Origin: Sphingopyxis alaskensis RB2256
GTDB lineage: Bacteria; Pseudomonadota; Alphaproteobacteria; Sphingomonadales; Sphingomonadaceae
Assembly: GCF_000013985.1 (NCBI RefSeq)
Contig: NC_008048.1
Coordinates: forward strand, 2,979,001 to 3,043,000
Length of the DNA: 64,000 nt
Direction of reading: 5' to 3'
The translations under genes were made by a program, and so were the position numbers. Positions 16,278 to 24,080 of the stretch are shown here, piece by piece. How positions within the stretch are numbered: the first letter of the stretch is position 1; every line of letters starts with the position of its first letter. The notes beneath the pieces were generated by a model. That model saw nothing but the letters and a program-made list of their open reading frames with translations. It had not been told where the DNA came from and did no database searches.

Positions 16278-17306
16278 GTGAAGGCGTCACCGAAGAAGCT
16301 GCTCGCGACGTTGCGCGGAGCGCGGCACGAGCGAACGCCGCTCTGGCTGATGCGCCAGGCCGGGCGCTATCTTCCCGAATATCGCGCCCTTCGCGAGAGC
16401 AAGGGCGGATTCCTCGAGCTGTGCTACGATCCCGAAGCCGCCGCCGAAGTCACGTTGCAGCCGATCCGCCGCTTCGGTTTCGACGGCGCGATCCTTTTCT
16501 CCGACATTCTCGTCATCCCGCACGCGCTCGGCCAGCATCTGTGGTTCGAGGCGGGCGAAGGTCCGCGGCTTGCGCCGCCGCTCGTCGATGGCGCCTTGGC
16601 GTCACTCGAAGCCGCGCCGCAGCGCCTCGATCCCGTCTATGCGACGGTCGCGCGCGTCGCAGCCTCGCTGCCGCCCGAAACGACCTTTCTCGGCTTTGCG
16701 GGCAGCCCGTGGACCGTCGCGACCTATATGGTCGCGGGACGGGGATCGAAGGATCAGGCGGCGGCGCGGCGGATGGCCTTCGCCGACCCGGCCGCGTTCG
16801 GCGCCATCATCGATGCGATTGCCGATCTGACCGTGACCTATTTGTCGGGCCAGATCGAACAGGGCGTCGACGCGGTGCAGCTTTTCGACAGCTGGGCGGG
16901 CAGCCTCAGCCCCGCGCAGTTCGAACAATGGGTGATCGCCCCCAATGCCGGAATCGTCCGCCGTCTGAAGGCGCTGCACCCTGACACGCCGGTGATCGGC
17001 TTTCCGAAGGGCGCGGGGGGCAAGCTTCGTGCCTATGCCGAAGAAACCGGCGTCGATGCGATCGGCCTCGACGAAACGGTCGATCCGACATGGGCCGATG
17101 CCGCCTTGCCGTCACAGCTGCCCGTCCAGGGCAATCTCGACCCGCTCGCGCTCGTTGCGGGTGGTGCGGCGCTCGATGCCGCGATCGACCGCATCCTTGC
17201 GGCTTTTCCGTCGCGCCCCCATATCTTCAATCTGGGCCACGGGATCGTTCCCGACACCCCGGTTGCCCATGTCGAACATCTCATCAAGCGCGTTCGCGGC
17301 GGATAA
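16278..17306 (+). CDS. hemE: Uroporphyrinogen decarboxylase
   Basis: 342 residues. Decarboxylates uroporphyrinogen III to coproporphyrinogen III in heme synthesis. The signature WLMRQAGRYLPEYR lies at residues ~22-36; other family motifs are AILFSDILVIPHALG, GFAGSPWTVATYM, LFDSWAGSLSP and FNLGHGIVPDTP. It starts at GTG 16278 just after an A/G-rich stretch; no ATG in frame precedes the conserved region. First rightward gene from the putative origin, with hemJ one nucleotide downstream. Confidence 0.96.
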   Translation: MKASPKKLLATLRGARHERTPLWLMRQAGRYLPEYRALRESKGGFLELCYDPEAAAEVTLQPIRRFGFDGAILFSDILVIPHALGQHLWFEAGEGPRLAPPLVDGALASLEAAPQRLDPVYATVARVAASLPPETTFLGFAGSPWTVATYMVAGRGSKDQAAARRMAFADPAAFGAIIDAIADLTVTYLSGQIEQGVDAVQLFDSWAGSLSPAQFEQWVIAPNAGIVRRLKALHPDTPVIGFPKGAGGKLRAYAEETGVDAIGLDETVDPTWADAALPSQLPVQGNLDPLALVAGGAALDAAIDRILAAFPSRPHIFNLGHGIVPDTPVAHVEHLIKRVRGG

Positions 17307-17307
17307 T

Positions 17308-17757
17308 ATGGCAGACTGGGCAGGATTTCTGGGGGCGACGATGCTTTGGGTCAAAGCCGCGCATATCATTTTCGTGATTTTCCTGATGGCCGGCCTGTTC
17401 ATGATGCCGCGCTTCTTCGTTTATCACCAACAGGCGATGGTCGGGTCCGACGAGGACAAGAAATGGATCGAGCGCGAGGACCGGCTGCGGCGGATCATCC
17501 TGAACCCGTCGCTGGTCATCGTCTGGATCTTCGGGCTGATGCTCGCCTTCAACGGCAATTATTGGCGCGAAACCTGGTTCATCGCCAAATTGATCCTCGT
17601 GCTCGCGCTGTCGGGTTATCACGGCTGGCTGATCGGCTATTTCAAGACGCTCAGCAAGGGCGAGCGGCCGCTCACCGAAAAACAGCTGCGGATGCTCAAC
17701 GAGGTTCCCGGCGTCGCCGCGGCGATCATCGTCATCCTTGCCGTTGTCCGGCCCTGA
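17308..17757 (+). CDS. hemJ: Protoporphyrinogen IX oxidase HemJ (CopD-like membrane protein)
   Basis: 149 residues with four predicted transmembrane helices. Oxidises protoporphyrinogen IX to protoporphyrin IX in bacteria that lack HemG/HemY. The conserved histidine is in MLWVKAAHIIFVIFLMAGLF, followed by PRFFVYHQQA and the lysine-containing WFIAKLILVLALSGYHGWL. The ATG at 17308 is two bases after the hemE stop, so the two heme genes form an operon. Confidence 0.92.
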   Translation: MADWAGFLGATMLWVKAAHIIFVIFLMAGLFMMPRFFVYHQQAMVGSDEDKKWIEREDRLRRIILNPSLVIVWIFGLMLAFNGNYWRETWFIAKLILVLALSGYHGWLIGYFKTLSKGERPLTEKQLRMLNEVPGVAAAIIVILAVVRP

Positions 17758-17782
17758 ATCGCTGTCTTCGAGCGCAGCCCGA

Positions 17783-17809
17783 TTGACTTGAACCCGGCTG
17801 GACTATAGG
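17783..17809 (+). promoter_or_regulatory. Candidate promoter for rho
   Basis: TTGACT at 17783-17788 and TATAGG at 17804-17809 resemble housekeeping -35 and -10 elements. Spacing is only 15 nt, shorter than optimal. A start just downstream would give a leader of about 140 nt. Confidence 0.35.
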
Positions 17810-17820
17810 GGCCGGTCGAT

Positions 17821-17905
17821 CCCGCATCCCAAGCGGGCGGCGCGTCCCCCGCGCCGATGCTATCGTGATCGGCCGTCCCCCGGCCGGATAGGCACCCGGC
17901 GGTGC
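17821..17905 (+). promoter_or_regulatory. Rho leader: four consecutive short hairpins with mostly C-rich loops
   Basis: CCCGC/GCGGG at 17821-17837 (loop ATCCCAA), GGCGCG/CGCGCC at 17839-17855 (loop TCCCC), GGCCG/CGGCC at 17871-17885 (loop TCCCC) and GCACC/GGTGC at 17892-17905 (loop CGGC). Rho binds C-rich single strands and autoregulates in E. coli by attenuation in its leader, so a regulatory role is plausible. Confidence 0.45.
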
Positions 17906-17953
17906 AACGAATTAAGTCCGATTATCTCCCGAATATTGATCCGGAATCCATCC

Positions 17954-19210
17954 ATGCACTTGAAAGAACTCAAAACAAAATCGCCCGCGCAGCTCGTCGA
18001 AATGGCCGAGGAACTGGGCGTCGAGGGCGCATCGACGATGCGCAAGCAGGATCTGATGTTCTCGATCCTGAAGGAGCTCGCCGAAGAGGGCGAGGAAATC
18101 ATCGGGTCGGGGACGATCGAGGTACTGCCCGACAGCTTCGGGTTCCTGCGCTCGTCCGAGGCCAATTATCTCGCCGGTCCCGACGACATCTATGTCTCGC
18201 CGAACCAGGTCCGCAAATATGGCCTGCGTACCGGCGACACCGTCGAGGGCGAGATTCGTGCGCCGCGCGATGGCGAACGCTATTTCGCGCTCACCAAGCT
18301 GATCAGCGTCAATTTCGACGATCCCGACGTCGTGCGCCACCGCGTCAATTTCGATAACCTCACACCGCTCTATCCGAACCAGAAGCTGTCGCTCGACACC
18401 GTCGATCCGACGGTCAAGGACAAGTCGGCGCGCGTCATCGACCTTGTCAGCCCGCAGGGCAAGGGGCAGCGCGCGCTGATCGTCGCGCCGCCGCGCACCG
18501 GCAAGACGGTGCTCTTGCAGAATATCGCCAAGGCGATCACCGACAACCACCCGGAAGTTTACCTCATCGTCCTCCTCGTCGACGAACGGCCCGAGGAAGT
18601 CACCGATATGCAGCGCAGCGTGAAGGGCGAGGTCGTTTCCTCCACCTTCGACGAACCCGCGACGCGCCACGTCCAGGTCGCCGAAATGGTGATCGAAAAG
18701 GCCAAGCGTCTCGTCGAGCACAAGAAGGATGTCGTCATCCTGCTCGATTCGATCACGCGCCTCGGTCGTGCCTACAACACCGTCGTCCCTTCGTCGGGCA
18801 AGGTGCTGACCGGCGGCGTCGACGCCAATGCGCTGCAGCGGCCGAAGCGTTTCTTCGGCGCCGCGCGCAACATCGAAGAGGGCGGTTCGCTGTCGATCAT
18901 CGCCACGGCGCTGATCGATACCGGCAGCCGCATGGACGAGGTCATCTTCGAAGAGTTCAAGGGCACGGGTAACAGCGAAATCGTGCTCGACCGCAAGGTT
19001 GCCGACAAGCGCATCTTCCCGGCGCTCGACGTCGGCAAGTCGGGCACGCGCAAGGAAGAATTGCTCGTTGAAAAGGACAAGCTCTCGAAAATGTGGGTGC
19101 TGCGCCGCATCCTCATGCAGATGGGCACCGTCGACGCAATGGAGTTCCTGCTCGACAAGATCAAGGATTCGAAGACAAACGAGGATTTCTTCGATTCGAT
19201 GAACCAATAG
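17954..19210 (+). CDS. rho: Transcription termination factor Rho
   Basis: 418 residues, the usual length. Hexameric RNA-dependent ATPase that ends transcription. N-terminal Rho_N domain [22 protein letters not shown], cold-shock-like RNA-binding domain with [33 protein letters not shown], Walker [13 protein letters not shown], Walker [18 protein letters not shown], and Q-loop/R-loop [20 protein letters not shown]. The ATG at 17954 is chosen over a TTG six codons earlier. Located in the origin-proximal cluster. Confidence 0.97.
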   Translation: MHLKELKTKSPAQLVEMAEELGVEGASTMRKQDLMFSILKELAEEGEEIIGSGTIEVLPDSFGFLRSSEANYLAGPDDIYVSPNQVRKYGLRTGDTVEGEIRAPRDGERYFALTKLISVNFDDPDVVRHRVNFDNLTPLYPNQKLSLDTVDPTVKDKSARVIDLVSPQGKGQRALIVAPPRTGKTVLLQNIAKAITDNHPEVYLIVLLVDERPEEVTDMQRSVKGEVVSSTFDEPATRHVQVAEMVIEKAKRLVEHKKDVVILLDSITRLGRAYNTVVPSSGKVLTGGVDANALQRPKRFFGAARNIEEGGSLSIIATALIDTGSRMDEVIFEEFKGTGNSEIVLDRKVADKRIFPALDVGKSGTRKEELLVEKDKLSKMWVLRRILMQMGTVDAMEFLLDKIKDSKTNEDFFDSMNQ

Positions 19211-19232
19211 GCACGGGGCGGGTTAAGTGATC

Positions 19233-19955
19233 ATGCTGGATATTTTGATGCAGGCCGGCGTGCACGCCGGCGGATTTGGCGGACCCGCGGGCATGTGGGA
19301 CGCGATCGTCCACGATTTTTCGAACATCACCGAACCCGCGGCCTTCGCCGCCTTCCTGCAGGTGTTGATGATCGACATCGTGCTCGCGGGCGACAATGCG
19401 ATCGTCGTCGGCGCGCTCGCGGCGGGACTTCCCGCCGACCAGCGGCGCAAGGTTATCATCATCGGTGTGCTAGCAGCGCTCGTGCTGCGCGTCGCCTTTG
19501 CTCTCGTCGTGACGCAGCTGATGCAGATCGTCGGGCTGATCTTCGTCGGCGGGCTGCTGCTTATCTGGGTGGCGTGGAAGATGTGGCGCGAACTGCGCGA
19601 CGGCGCGCATTCGGCGGGGTCGCCCGAAGTCGTCGGCGACGAACATTCGGGCCTCAAGCCCGCCAAGAGCTTTGCCGGTGCCGCCTGGGCGGTTGCCGTC
19701 GCCGACGTCAGCATGAGCCTCGACAATGTGCTGGCGGTCGCGGGCGCGGCGCGCGATCACCCCGGCATCCTGATCGTCGGCCTGATCTTCGCGGTCGCAT
19801 TGATGGGTATCGCAGCCAACATCATCGCCAAATATATCGAGCGCTATCGCTGGATCGCCTATCTCGGCCTCGCAGTGATCGTCTATGTCGCGATCAAGAT
19901 GATCTACGAAGGCTGGATCGACCCCGGCGTCGGCATCGGCACGCTTTTCGGCTGA
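19233..19955 (+). CDS. TerC/YjbE-family integral membrane protein
   Basis: 240 residues with about seven predicted helices. TerC family motifs: MIDIVLAGDNAIVVGALAAGL in the first core helix and VADVSMSLDNVLAVAGAA in the repeat, each with the conserved Asp-Asn of putative metal transporters. Members have been linked to Mn2+ export (YkoY/YceF class) and tellurite resistance; this one is unassigned. It starts 22 nt after rho; the GTG at 19227 and ATG at 19233 are both possible. An imperfect inverted repeat follows the gene. Confidence 0.88.
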   Translation: MLDILMQAGVHAGGFGGPAGMWDAIVHDFSNITEPAAFAAFLQVLMIDIVLAGDNAIVVGALAAGLPADQRRKVIIIGVLAALVLRVAFALVVTQLMQIVGLIFVGGLLLIWVAWKMWRELRDGAHSAGSPEVVGDEHSGLKPAKSFAGAAWAVAVADVSMSLDNVLAVAGAARDHPGILIVGLIFAVALMGIAANIIAKYIERYRWIAYLGLAVIVYVAIKMIYEGWIDPGVGIGTLFG

Positions 19956-19961
19956 ATCTCT

Positions 19962-20018
19962 TCGGTGAATCGAGTCTTTTCGGTCACAGTTTGACTCAAA
20001 ATGGATTCGGTTCACCGA
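19962..20018 (+). terminator. Imperfect inverted repeat after the TerC-family gene
   Basis: TCGGTGAA (19962-19969) pairs with TTCACCGA (20011-20018), and GAGTC (19972-19976) with GACTC (19993-19997), giving a bulged hairpin. It may stop transcription from the origin-proximal cluster; no U-run follows. Confidence 0.35.
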
Positions 20019-20078
20019 TTGAGGGATTCTCTTTCCGCAAATTTGTGAGAGTATCCTCCAGTCGGAGGAGGTCGGTTC

Positions 20079-20324
20079 ATGGACCAGCTACAAGCCGAGG
20101 TTGATCGCAATTACGATTGGTTTCAGCGTAACTTGAAAACTTTCCTTGTCGATCATGATGGGGATTATGCAGTGTTGCGTGGCGAAGCGGTGCAGGGATT
20201 TTATCAATCGCCCGGCGAGGCATTGCGGACTGCACTCGCTCAGTTTCCCGATCGAATTTTTTCGATTCAGCAAGTCGTCGATGAACCTCTCGATTTAGGA
20301 TTTCTATCGCTTGCCGTCGATTGA
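20079..20324 (+). CDS. Small DUF5678-like protein
   Basis: 81 residues: MDQLQAEVDRNYDWFQRN at the start, then LVDHDGDYAVLRGEAVQGF, and FSIQQVVDEPLDLGFLS at the end. The pattern (aromatic N-terminal helix, H-x-G-x-Y-A-V-L-R strand, spaced alanine helix) resembles DUF5678-type proteins that often precede retropepsin-like genes. A GGAGGAGG sits about 9 nt before the ATG. Base composition is clearly less GC-rich than the surrounding genes. It overlaps the next gene by 14 nt. Function unknown. Confidence 0.65.
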   Translation: MDQLQAEVDRNYDWFQRNLKTFLVDHDGDYAVLRGEAVQGFYQSPGEALRTALAQFPDRIFSIQQVVDEPLDLGFLSLAVD

Positions 20325-20733
20325 GGGTCGACACGACGGGCGACGCATCGTCACCGATGTTGCGGTGTTAGCCGCGGAAAATCCGGCGGACCTCAGCCAT
20401 GTGATCGGTCGAGCGCTGATCGATACCGGCGCCACGAGCAGTGGGGTTGGGCCAACTATCGTCACGCAACTTGGTTTGCGGAGCTACGGAAAGAGGCCGC
20501 TCGGATCTGCGACCGACGAACGCATGATGCCTTATTATTTTTTTCGGTTGGGTTTCCTTGGGTATCGCGACGCAAATGGAATGATCGAAACACACGCATT
20601 TCCTTATGTTCTAGGTGAGTGTGACGGGTTCGGCTGGCCGATGGCGCGTCATTTTGACGTCATTATCGGAATGGATATCCTCGGGAAATGTCGGTTTACA
20701 GTCGATCTCAATTTTTGGTCGATCGAGTTCTGA
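20311..20733 (+). CDS. Retropepsin-like aspartic protease
   Basis: 140 residues with the single-domain aspartic-protease signature GRALIDTGATSSGVGPTIVTQLGL near residue 34, and the closing motif HFDVIIGMDILGKCRFTVD, typical of retropepsin/DDI1-like bacterial proteases. No signal peptide, so cytoplasmic. The start is taken as TTG 20311, with AGGA 10 nt upstream inside the preceding gene; translation is then coupled to it. Low GC relative to neighbours suggests transfer. Role unknown; bacterial members are thought to act as dimers. Confidence 0.75.
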   Translation: MPSIEGRHDGRRIVTDVAVLAAENPADLSHVIGRALIDTGATSSGVGPTIVTQLGLRSYGKRPLGSATDERMMPYYFFRLGFLGYRDANGMIETHAFPYVLGECDGFGWPMARHFDVIIGMDILGKCRFTVDLNFWSIEF

Positions 20734-20786
20734 CAATAGAGTTGTGGGATGCTTGAAGCCTCCCGTCTATTTCCCATCTCTCGGAC

Positions 20787-21188
20787 ATGTCCGCTCTCCA
20801 CATGACCCGCGTCGCCGTCGGCTGTTCCGATTATCCGGCGCTGGAGGCGCGCATTGCCACCTATGCAAAGGATGGTGAGATCCGTTTTACGACGCGCTTC
20901 AAGCCCAAACGCGCCGACGAGCTGATCGGCGGCAGGCTGCATTTCATCGTCAAACATATGCTCGTCGCGTGCGTGCAAATCCTGCGCTTCGACGATCGCA
21001 GCGACGGGCGGGTCGATATCGTCTGTGTCGCCGACCTCGAGCGCGTGCATCCGCAGCCGAAGCGCGCGCATCAGGGATGGCGCTATCTGGCCGATGCCGA
21101 CGCGCCCAAGGGGCTGGAGGATGGAAGCGGCATCGACGAGCTGCCGCCCGAACTCTATCGCGAACTCGCCGGGCTCAGCCTGATCTAG
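20787..21188 (+). CDS. DUF1489 family protein
   Basis: 133 residues matching DUF1489: HMTRVAVGCSDYPALEARIA at the start, TRFKPKRADELIGGRLHFIVKHMLVA in the middle and PQPKRAHQGWRYLADADAPKGL later. Conserved in alphaproteobacteria, function unknown. A second ATG at 20802 is equally possible. Its TAG stop overlaps the stop of the convergent SnoaL-like gene within a CTAG palindrome. Confidence 0.85.
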   Translation: MSALHMTRVAVGCSDYPALEARIATYAKDGEIRFTTRFKPKRADELIGGRLHFIVKHMLVACVQILRFDDRSDGRVDIVCVADLERVHPQPKRAHQGWRYLADADAPKGLEDGSGIDELPPELYRELAGLSLI

Positions 21189-21583
21189 CCCGCCTGCGCC
21201 GCGAGCATCGCGGCCATTTTTTCCCAGACCTTGTTGATGGCCTTGAGCGGGCGCACCATCACCTTGAAATCCTCGATTTTGCCCGCGTCGTTCCAGCGGA
21301 TGATGTCGACGCCGTTGATCTGAATGCCGTCGAGCTCGGTCTGAAATTCGAGGCAAGCCTGATCGCCATCGACGATTTCGCGCAAATAGCGGAAATGCTC
21401 GCCGCCCAGAACGTGGCTCGCCGCGTGGAGATAGGCGAAAACCTTGTCGCCGCCTTCCTGCGGGGTGTGGACGACCGGCGAATGAAAGACCGCATCGTCG
21501 GCGAGCAAGCTCCGCAACCGCTGCGGATCGCCGCCGTCCGCCATATAGGCGTGCCAGGCGGTGAGGCCGGGATGCGCGCTCAT
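21185..21583 (-). CDS. SnoaL/NTF2-like protein
   Basis: 132 residues with the cone-shaped NTF2/SnoaL pattern: LTAWHAYMADGGDPQRLRSLLADDAVFHSPVV, then ACLEFQTELDGIQINGVDIIRWNDAGKIEDFKVMVRP. Members are small enzymes or binding proteins; no substrate can be inferred. Its start overlaps the stop of the dienelactone hydrolase gene by 4 nt, so both are cotranslated. Confidence 0.8.
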   Translation of the reverse strand: MSAHPGLTAWHAYMADGGDPQRLRSLLADDAVFHSPVVHTPQEGGDKVFAYLHAASHVLGGEHFRYLREIVDGDQACLEFQTELDGIQINGVDIIRWNDAGKIEDFKVMVRPLKAINKVWEKMAAMLAAQAG

Positions 21584-22278
21584 GCCAGATGCTCGGCGAA
21601 AAAGGCGCGGGTGCGAGCGTCGGCGAGCCTCGCGCCTTCGTCGTTGCGGCGATTGCCCATCGTCGCGGCGAAACCATGGTCGAGGCCCGGATAATCGTGG
21701 AGCGTCACCTTCGGATGCGGATCGAGGGCGTCGTGAATCCGTTTTTGCGCGTCATGGTCGACCAGATGGTCCGCGGTCGGGATATGGAGCATCAGCGGAT
21801 TGGCGATCGCATGGCTTTCGTTGAGCATCTGGTCGATCATCACCCCATAATAGCCCACCGACGCATCGACGTCGGTGCGTGCTGCCGCCATATAGGCGAG
21901 GCGGCCGCCGAGGCAGAAGCCGACGCAGCCGACCTTGCTCGCCCCCTGGCTGTGGAGCCAGCGGATCGCCGCTTCGATGTCCTTCACCCCGTCGTCGGCG
22001 TCATATTGACCAAAATAGCCGAAAGCCTCGTTGAGTTCGGCCTCGATGTCGGGATCGAGCTCAACGCCGGGGGCGAAACGCCAGAAAATGTCGGGGGCGA
22101 TCGCCAGATAGCCCTCGGCCGCCCAATCGTCGCATTTCTGGCGGATGCCCGCGTTCACCCCGAAGATTTCGGGGATGACGATGATCGCACGCGAGCTGTC
22201 GGCGTCGGGGCGCGCGACATAGGCGGGAATCCGGTTCGTCCCGTCGAGCGCGGGGATGGTCATATTCGTCGCGGGCAT
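21580..22278 (-). CDS. Dienelactone hydrolase family protein
   Basis: 232 residues, alpha/beta hydrolase. Nucleophile Cys in GCVGFCLGGRLAYMAA near residue 121, Asp in PTADHLVD and His in GLDHGFA, the Cys-His-Asp triad of dienelactone hydrolases. The N-terminal IPAYVARPDADSSRAIIVIPEIFGVNAGIRQKCDDWAAEGY is typical. No other aromatic-degradation genes are adjacent, so a carboxymethylenebutenolidase role is uncertain. Paired with the SnoaL-like gene. Confidence 0.88.
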   Translation of the reverse strand: MPATNMTIPALDGTNRIPAYVARPDADSSRAIIVIPEIFGVNAGIRQKCDDWAAEGYLAIAPDIFWRFAPGVELDPDIEAELNEAFGYFGQYDADDGVKDIEAAIRWLHSQGASKVGCVGFCLGGRLAYMAAARTDVDASVGYYGVMIDQMLNESHAIANPLMLHIPTADHLVDHDAQKRIHDALDPHPKVTLHDYPGLDHGFAATMGNRRNDEGARLADARTRAFFAEHLA

Positions 22279-22383
22279 GGCGGAAGCTCTCCTGACTCTT
22301 GCTTCTTGGCGGTGAAAGCGCGAAGCTAGCGGCGCCGCGGCTATGGCTCAAGCGGCATACCATGACCGGGGCGGAGACAGGCG

Positions 22384-22677
22384 ATGAAAATCCATATCGA
22401 GATCGATTGCACTCCCGAAGAGGCGCGGCGGCTGTTCGGCCTTCCCGACCTCGAACCGCTCCACGATATTTATCTCGATCGCGTCAGGGAACTGATGGCC
22501 AAGGGCATCACGCCCGAGATGGTGCAGGCGATGGTCAAGACATGGGTTCCGATGGGCGAAAGCGGGCTGGGGCTCGTCCAGTCGCTGCTCGGCCAGTTCG
22601 GCGGCGGGCTGATGGGTGGTGCGGCGAAAAATGGCGATGCGGGTGACGACAAGCCCGCCAAGGGACGCAAGAGCTGA
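22384..22677 (+). CDS. DUF6489-like small protein upstream of mnmE
   Basis: 97 residues: MKIHIEIDCTPEEARRLFGLPDLEPLHD at the start, an amphipathic helix, VQAMVKTWVPMGESGLGLVQSLLGQF, and a charged tail (KPAKGRKS). The N-terminal motif matches a small alphaproteobacterial family of unknown function. Its stop TGA at 22675-22677 overlaps the probable CTG start of mnmE, so translation is probably coupled. Confidence 0.75.
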   Translation: MKIHIEIDCTPEEARRLFGLPDLEPLHDIYLDRVRELMAKGITPEMVQAMVKTWVPMGESGLGLVQSLLGQFGGGLMGGAAKNGDAGDDKPAKGRKS

Positions 22678-24005
22678 ACCAAACACCCCCAAGCGACACG
22701 ATTTTCGCGCTATCGAGCGGGATACCGCCGGCGGCGATTGCGGTCGTGCGCATCAGCGGCATCGATGCCGCCAAGGCTTTACAGGCACTGGCGGGGCGCC
22801 TCCCCACACCCCGCCGCGCATCGCTCGCCCGGTTGACGGACACCGACGGCGGGGCGCTCGATCATGCGCTCATCCTCTGGTTTCCGGGGCCAGCGACCGC
22901 GACCGGCGAAGACCTCGCCGAACTGCACCTGCACGGCGGACGCGCGGTGGTTGCGGCGGTCGAAGCGGCGCTGGCGGCGATGCCGGGACTGCGGCGTGCC
23001 GAAGCGGGTGAGTTTACGCGGCGGGCGTTTGCGAATGGGCGGATCGATCTGGCCGAGGCCGAGGGGCTCGCCGACCTGCTCGCCGCCGAAACCGAGAGCC
23101 AGCGTGTGCAGGCGCTGGATCATGCGAGCGGGCATGTGTCGCGCGCGGTGGCGGGGTGGCAGGCGCGGCTACTCGCGCTGATGGCGGCGGCCGAGGCCGA
23201 ACTTAACTTCGCGGATGAGGATGACGTCGAAGTTGGCGAAGGTGTCGCGCAGCGCGTGTCGGAGGGGATGGCGGCCCTGGCGGGGGAGCTCGGCGAGTGG
23301 CTGGCGCGGCCGGCGGCGGAGGTGATTGCCGAGGGGCTGTCGGTGGTGATCGCTGGGCCGCCGAACGCAGGTAAATCTACTCTTATCAATGCTCTAGCTC
23401 AGAGGGAGCTGGCGATCGTGTCGCCGGTCGCCGGGACGACGCGCGATGTGATCGAAACGCCGCTCGCGCTGGACGGAATTGCAATGCGCTTTTCGGATAC
23501 TGCCGGCCTGCGCGGCGAAAGTGCCGACGCGATCGAAATGATTGGAATCGATCGCGCGAAGGCGGCAGTGGAGGGTGCGGACATCCTGTTGTGGTTGGGC
23601 GCGCCGAAGGAGGCGCCCGAGCATCCTCGCACGATCCTGATCGCCGCGCAGGCCGACCGCTGGCGCGGCGATGCCGCGGCCGAAGCCGAGGCCGCGCACT
23701 GCGATCTTATATTGTCCGCCGCCACGGGGGAGGGGATGGACCGGTTGCACACGATGATCGTCGAGATGGCGCGAACCTTATTGCCGCGCGAGGGCGAGGC
23801 TACGCTCCGGCAGCGACAGCGTGATGCGCTCGCCGAGGCAAAGGGGTGGCTGGAAGTTGAGACGGGATCGCGCGAGGCGGGCGATCTGATCCTGCTGGCC
23901 GAGCGGCTGCGGCTTGCCGGGGCCACGCTGGACCGTATCACCGGGCGCGGGGGCGTTGAAGATATGCTCGACACGCTGTTTGGGCGATTCTGCATCGGCA
24001 AATGA
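22674..24005 (+). CDS. mnmE: tRNA uridine-5-carboxymethylaminomethyl modification GTPase, probable CTG start
   Basis: 443 residues from the CTG at 22674. With MnmG it modifies U34 of certain tRNAs. The conserved N terminus (DTIFALSSGIPPAAIAVVRISG) begins before the first in-frame ATG/GTG/TTG (GTG at 22746), and an in-frame stop lies at 22644-22646. Within 22647-22745 no standard start exists; CTG 22674 overlaps the upstream stop as CTGA, with AGGGA eight nt before it. GTPase motifs GPPNAGKSTLIN, GTTRDVIE and DTAGLRG are intact, as is the C-terminal CIGK. If annotated from 22746 it would lose a conserved beta strand. Confidence 0.92.
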   Translation: MNQTPPSDTIFALSSGIPPAAIAVVRISGIDAAKALQALAGRLPTPRRASLARLTDTDGGALDHALILWFPGPATATGEDLAELHLHGGRAVVAAVEAALAAMPGLRRAEAGEFTRRAFANGRIDLAEAEGLADLLAAETESQRVQALDHASGHVSRAVAGWQARLLALMAAAEAELNFADEDDVEVGEGVAQRVSEGMAALAGELGEWLARPAAEVIAEGLSVVIAGPPNAGKSTLINALAQRELAIVSPVAGTTRDVIETPLALDGIAMRFSDTAGLRGESADAIEMIGIDRAKAAVEGADILLWLGAPKEAPEHPRTILIAAQADRWRGDAAAEAEAAHCDLILSAATGEGMDRLHTMIVEMARTLLPREGEATLRQRQRDALAEAKGWLEVETGSREAGDLILLAERLRLAGATLDRITGRGGVEDMLDTLFGRFCIGK

Positions 24006-24021
24006 CGTTCCACGTGAAACA
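24006..24021. other. parS-like ParB-binding site 1
   Basis: CGTTCCACGTGAAACA, one base off the palindromic chromosomal parS consensus at its first position plus one arm difference. It lies right after the mnmE stop codon. Confidence 0.75.
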
Positions 24022-24080
24022 TCGTGCAGATCGCAGCGCAGTGGATTCGCCGTCGGCTTTACGCTAAGGGCGCCCCGATC

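Noticed and set aside
22746..24005. Annotating mnmE from the GTG at 22746
   Set aside because: It removes the conserved IFALSSG strand that forms part of the tetrahydrofolate-binding N-terminal domain.
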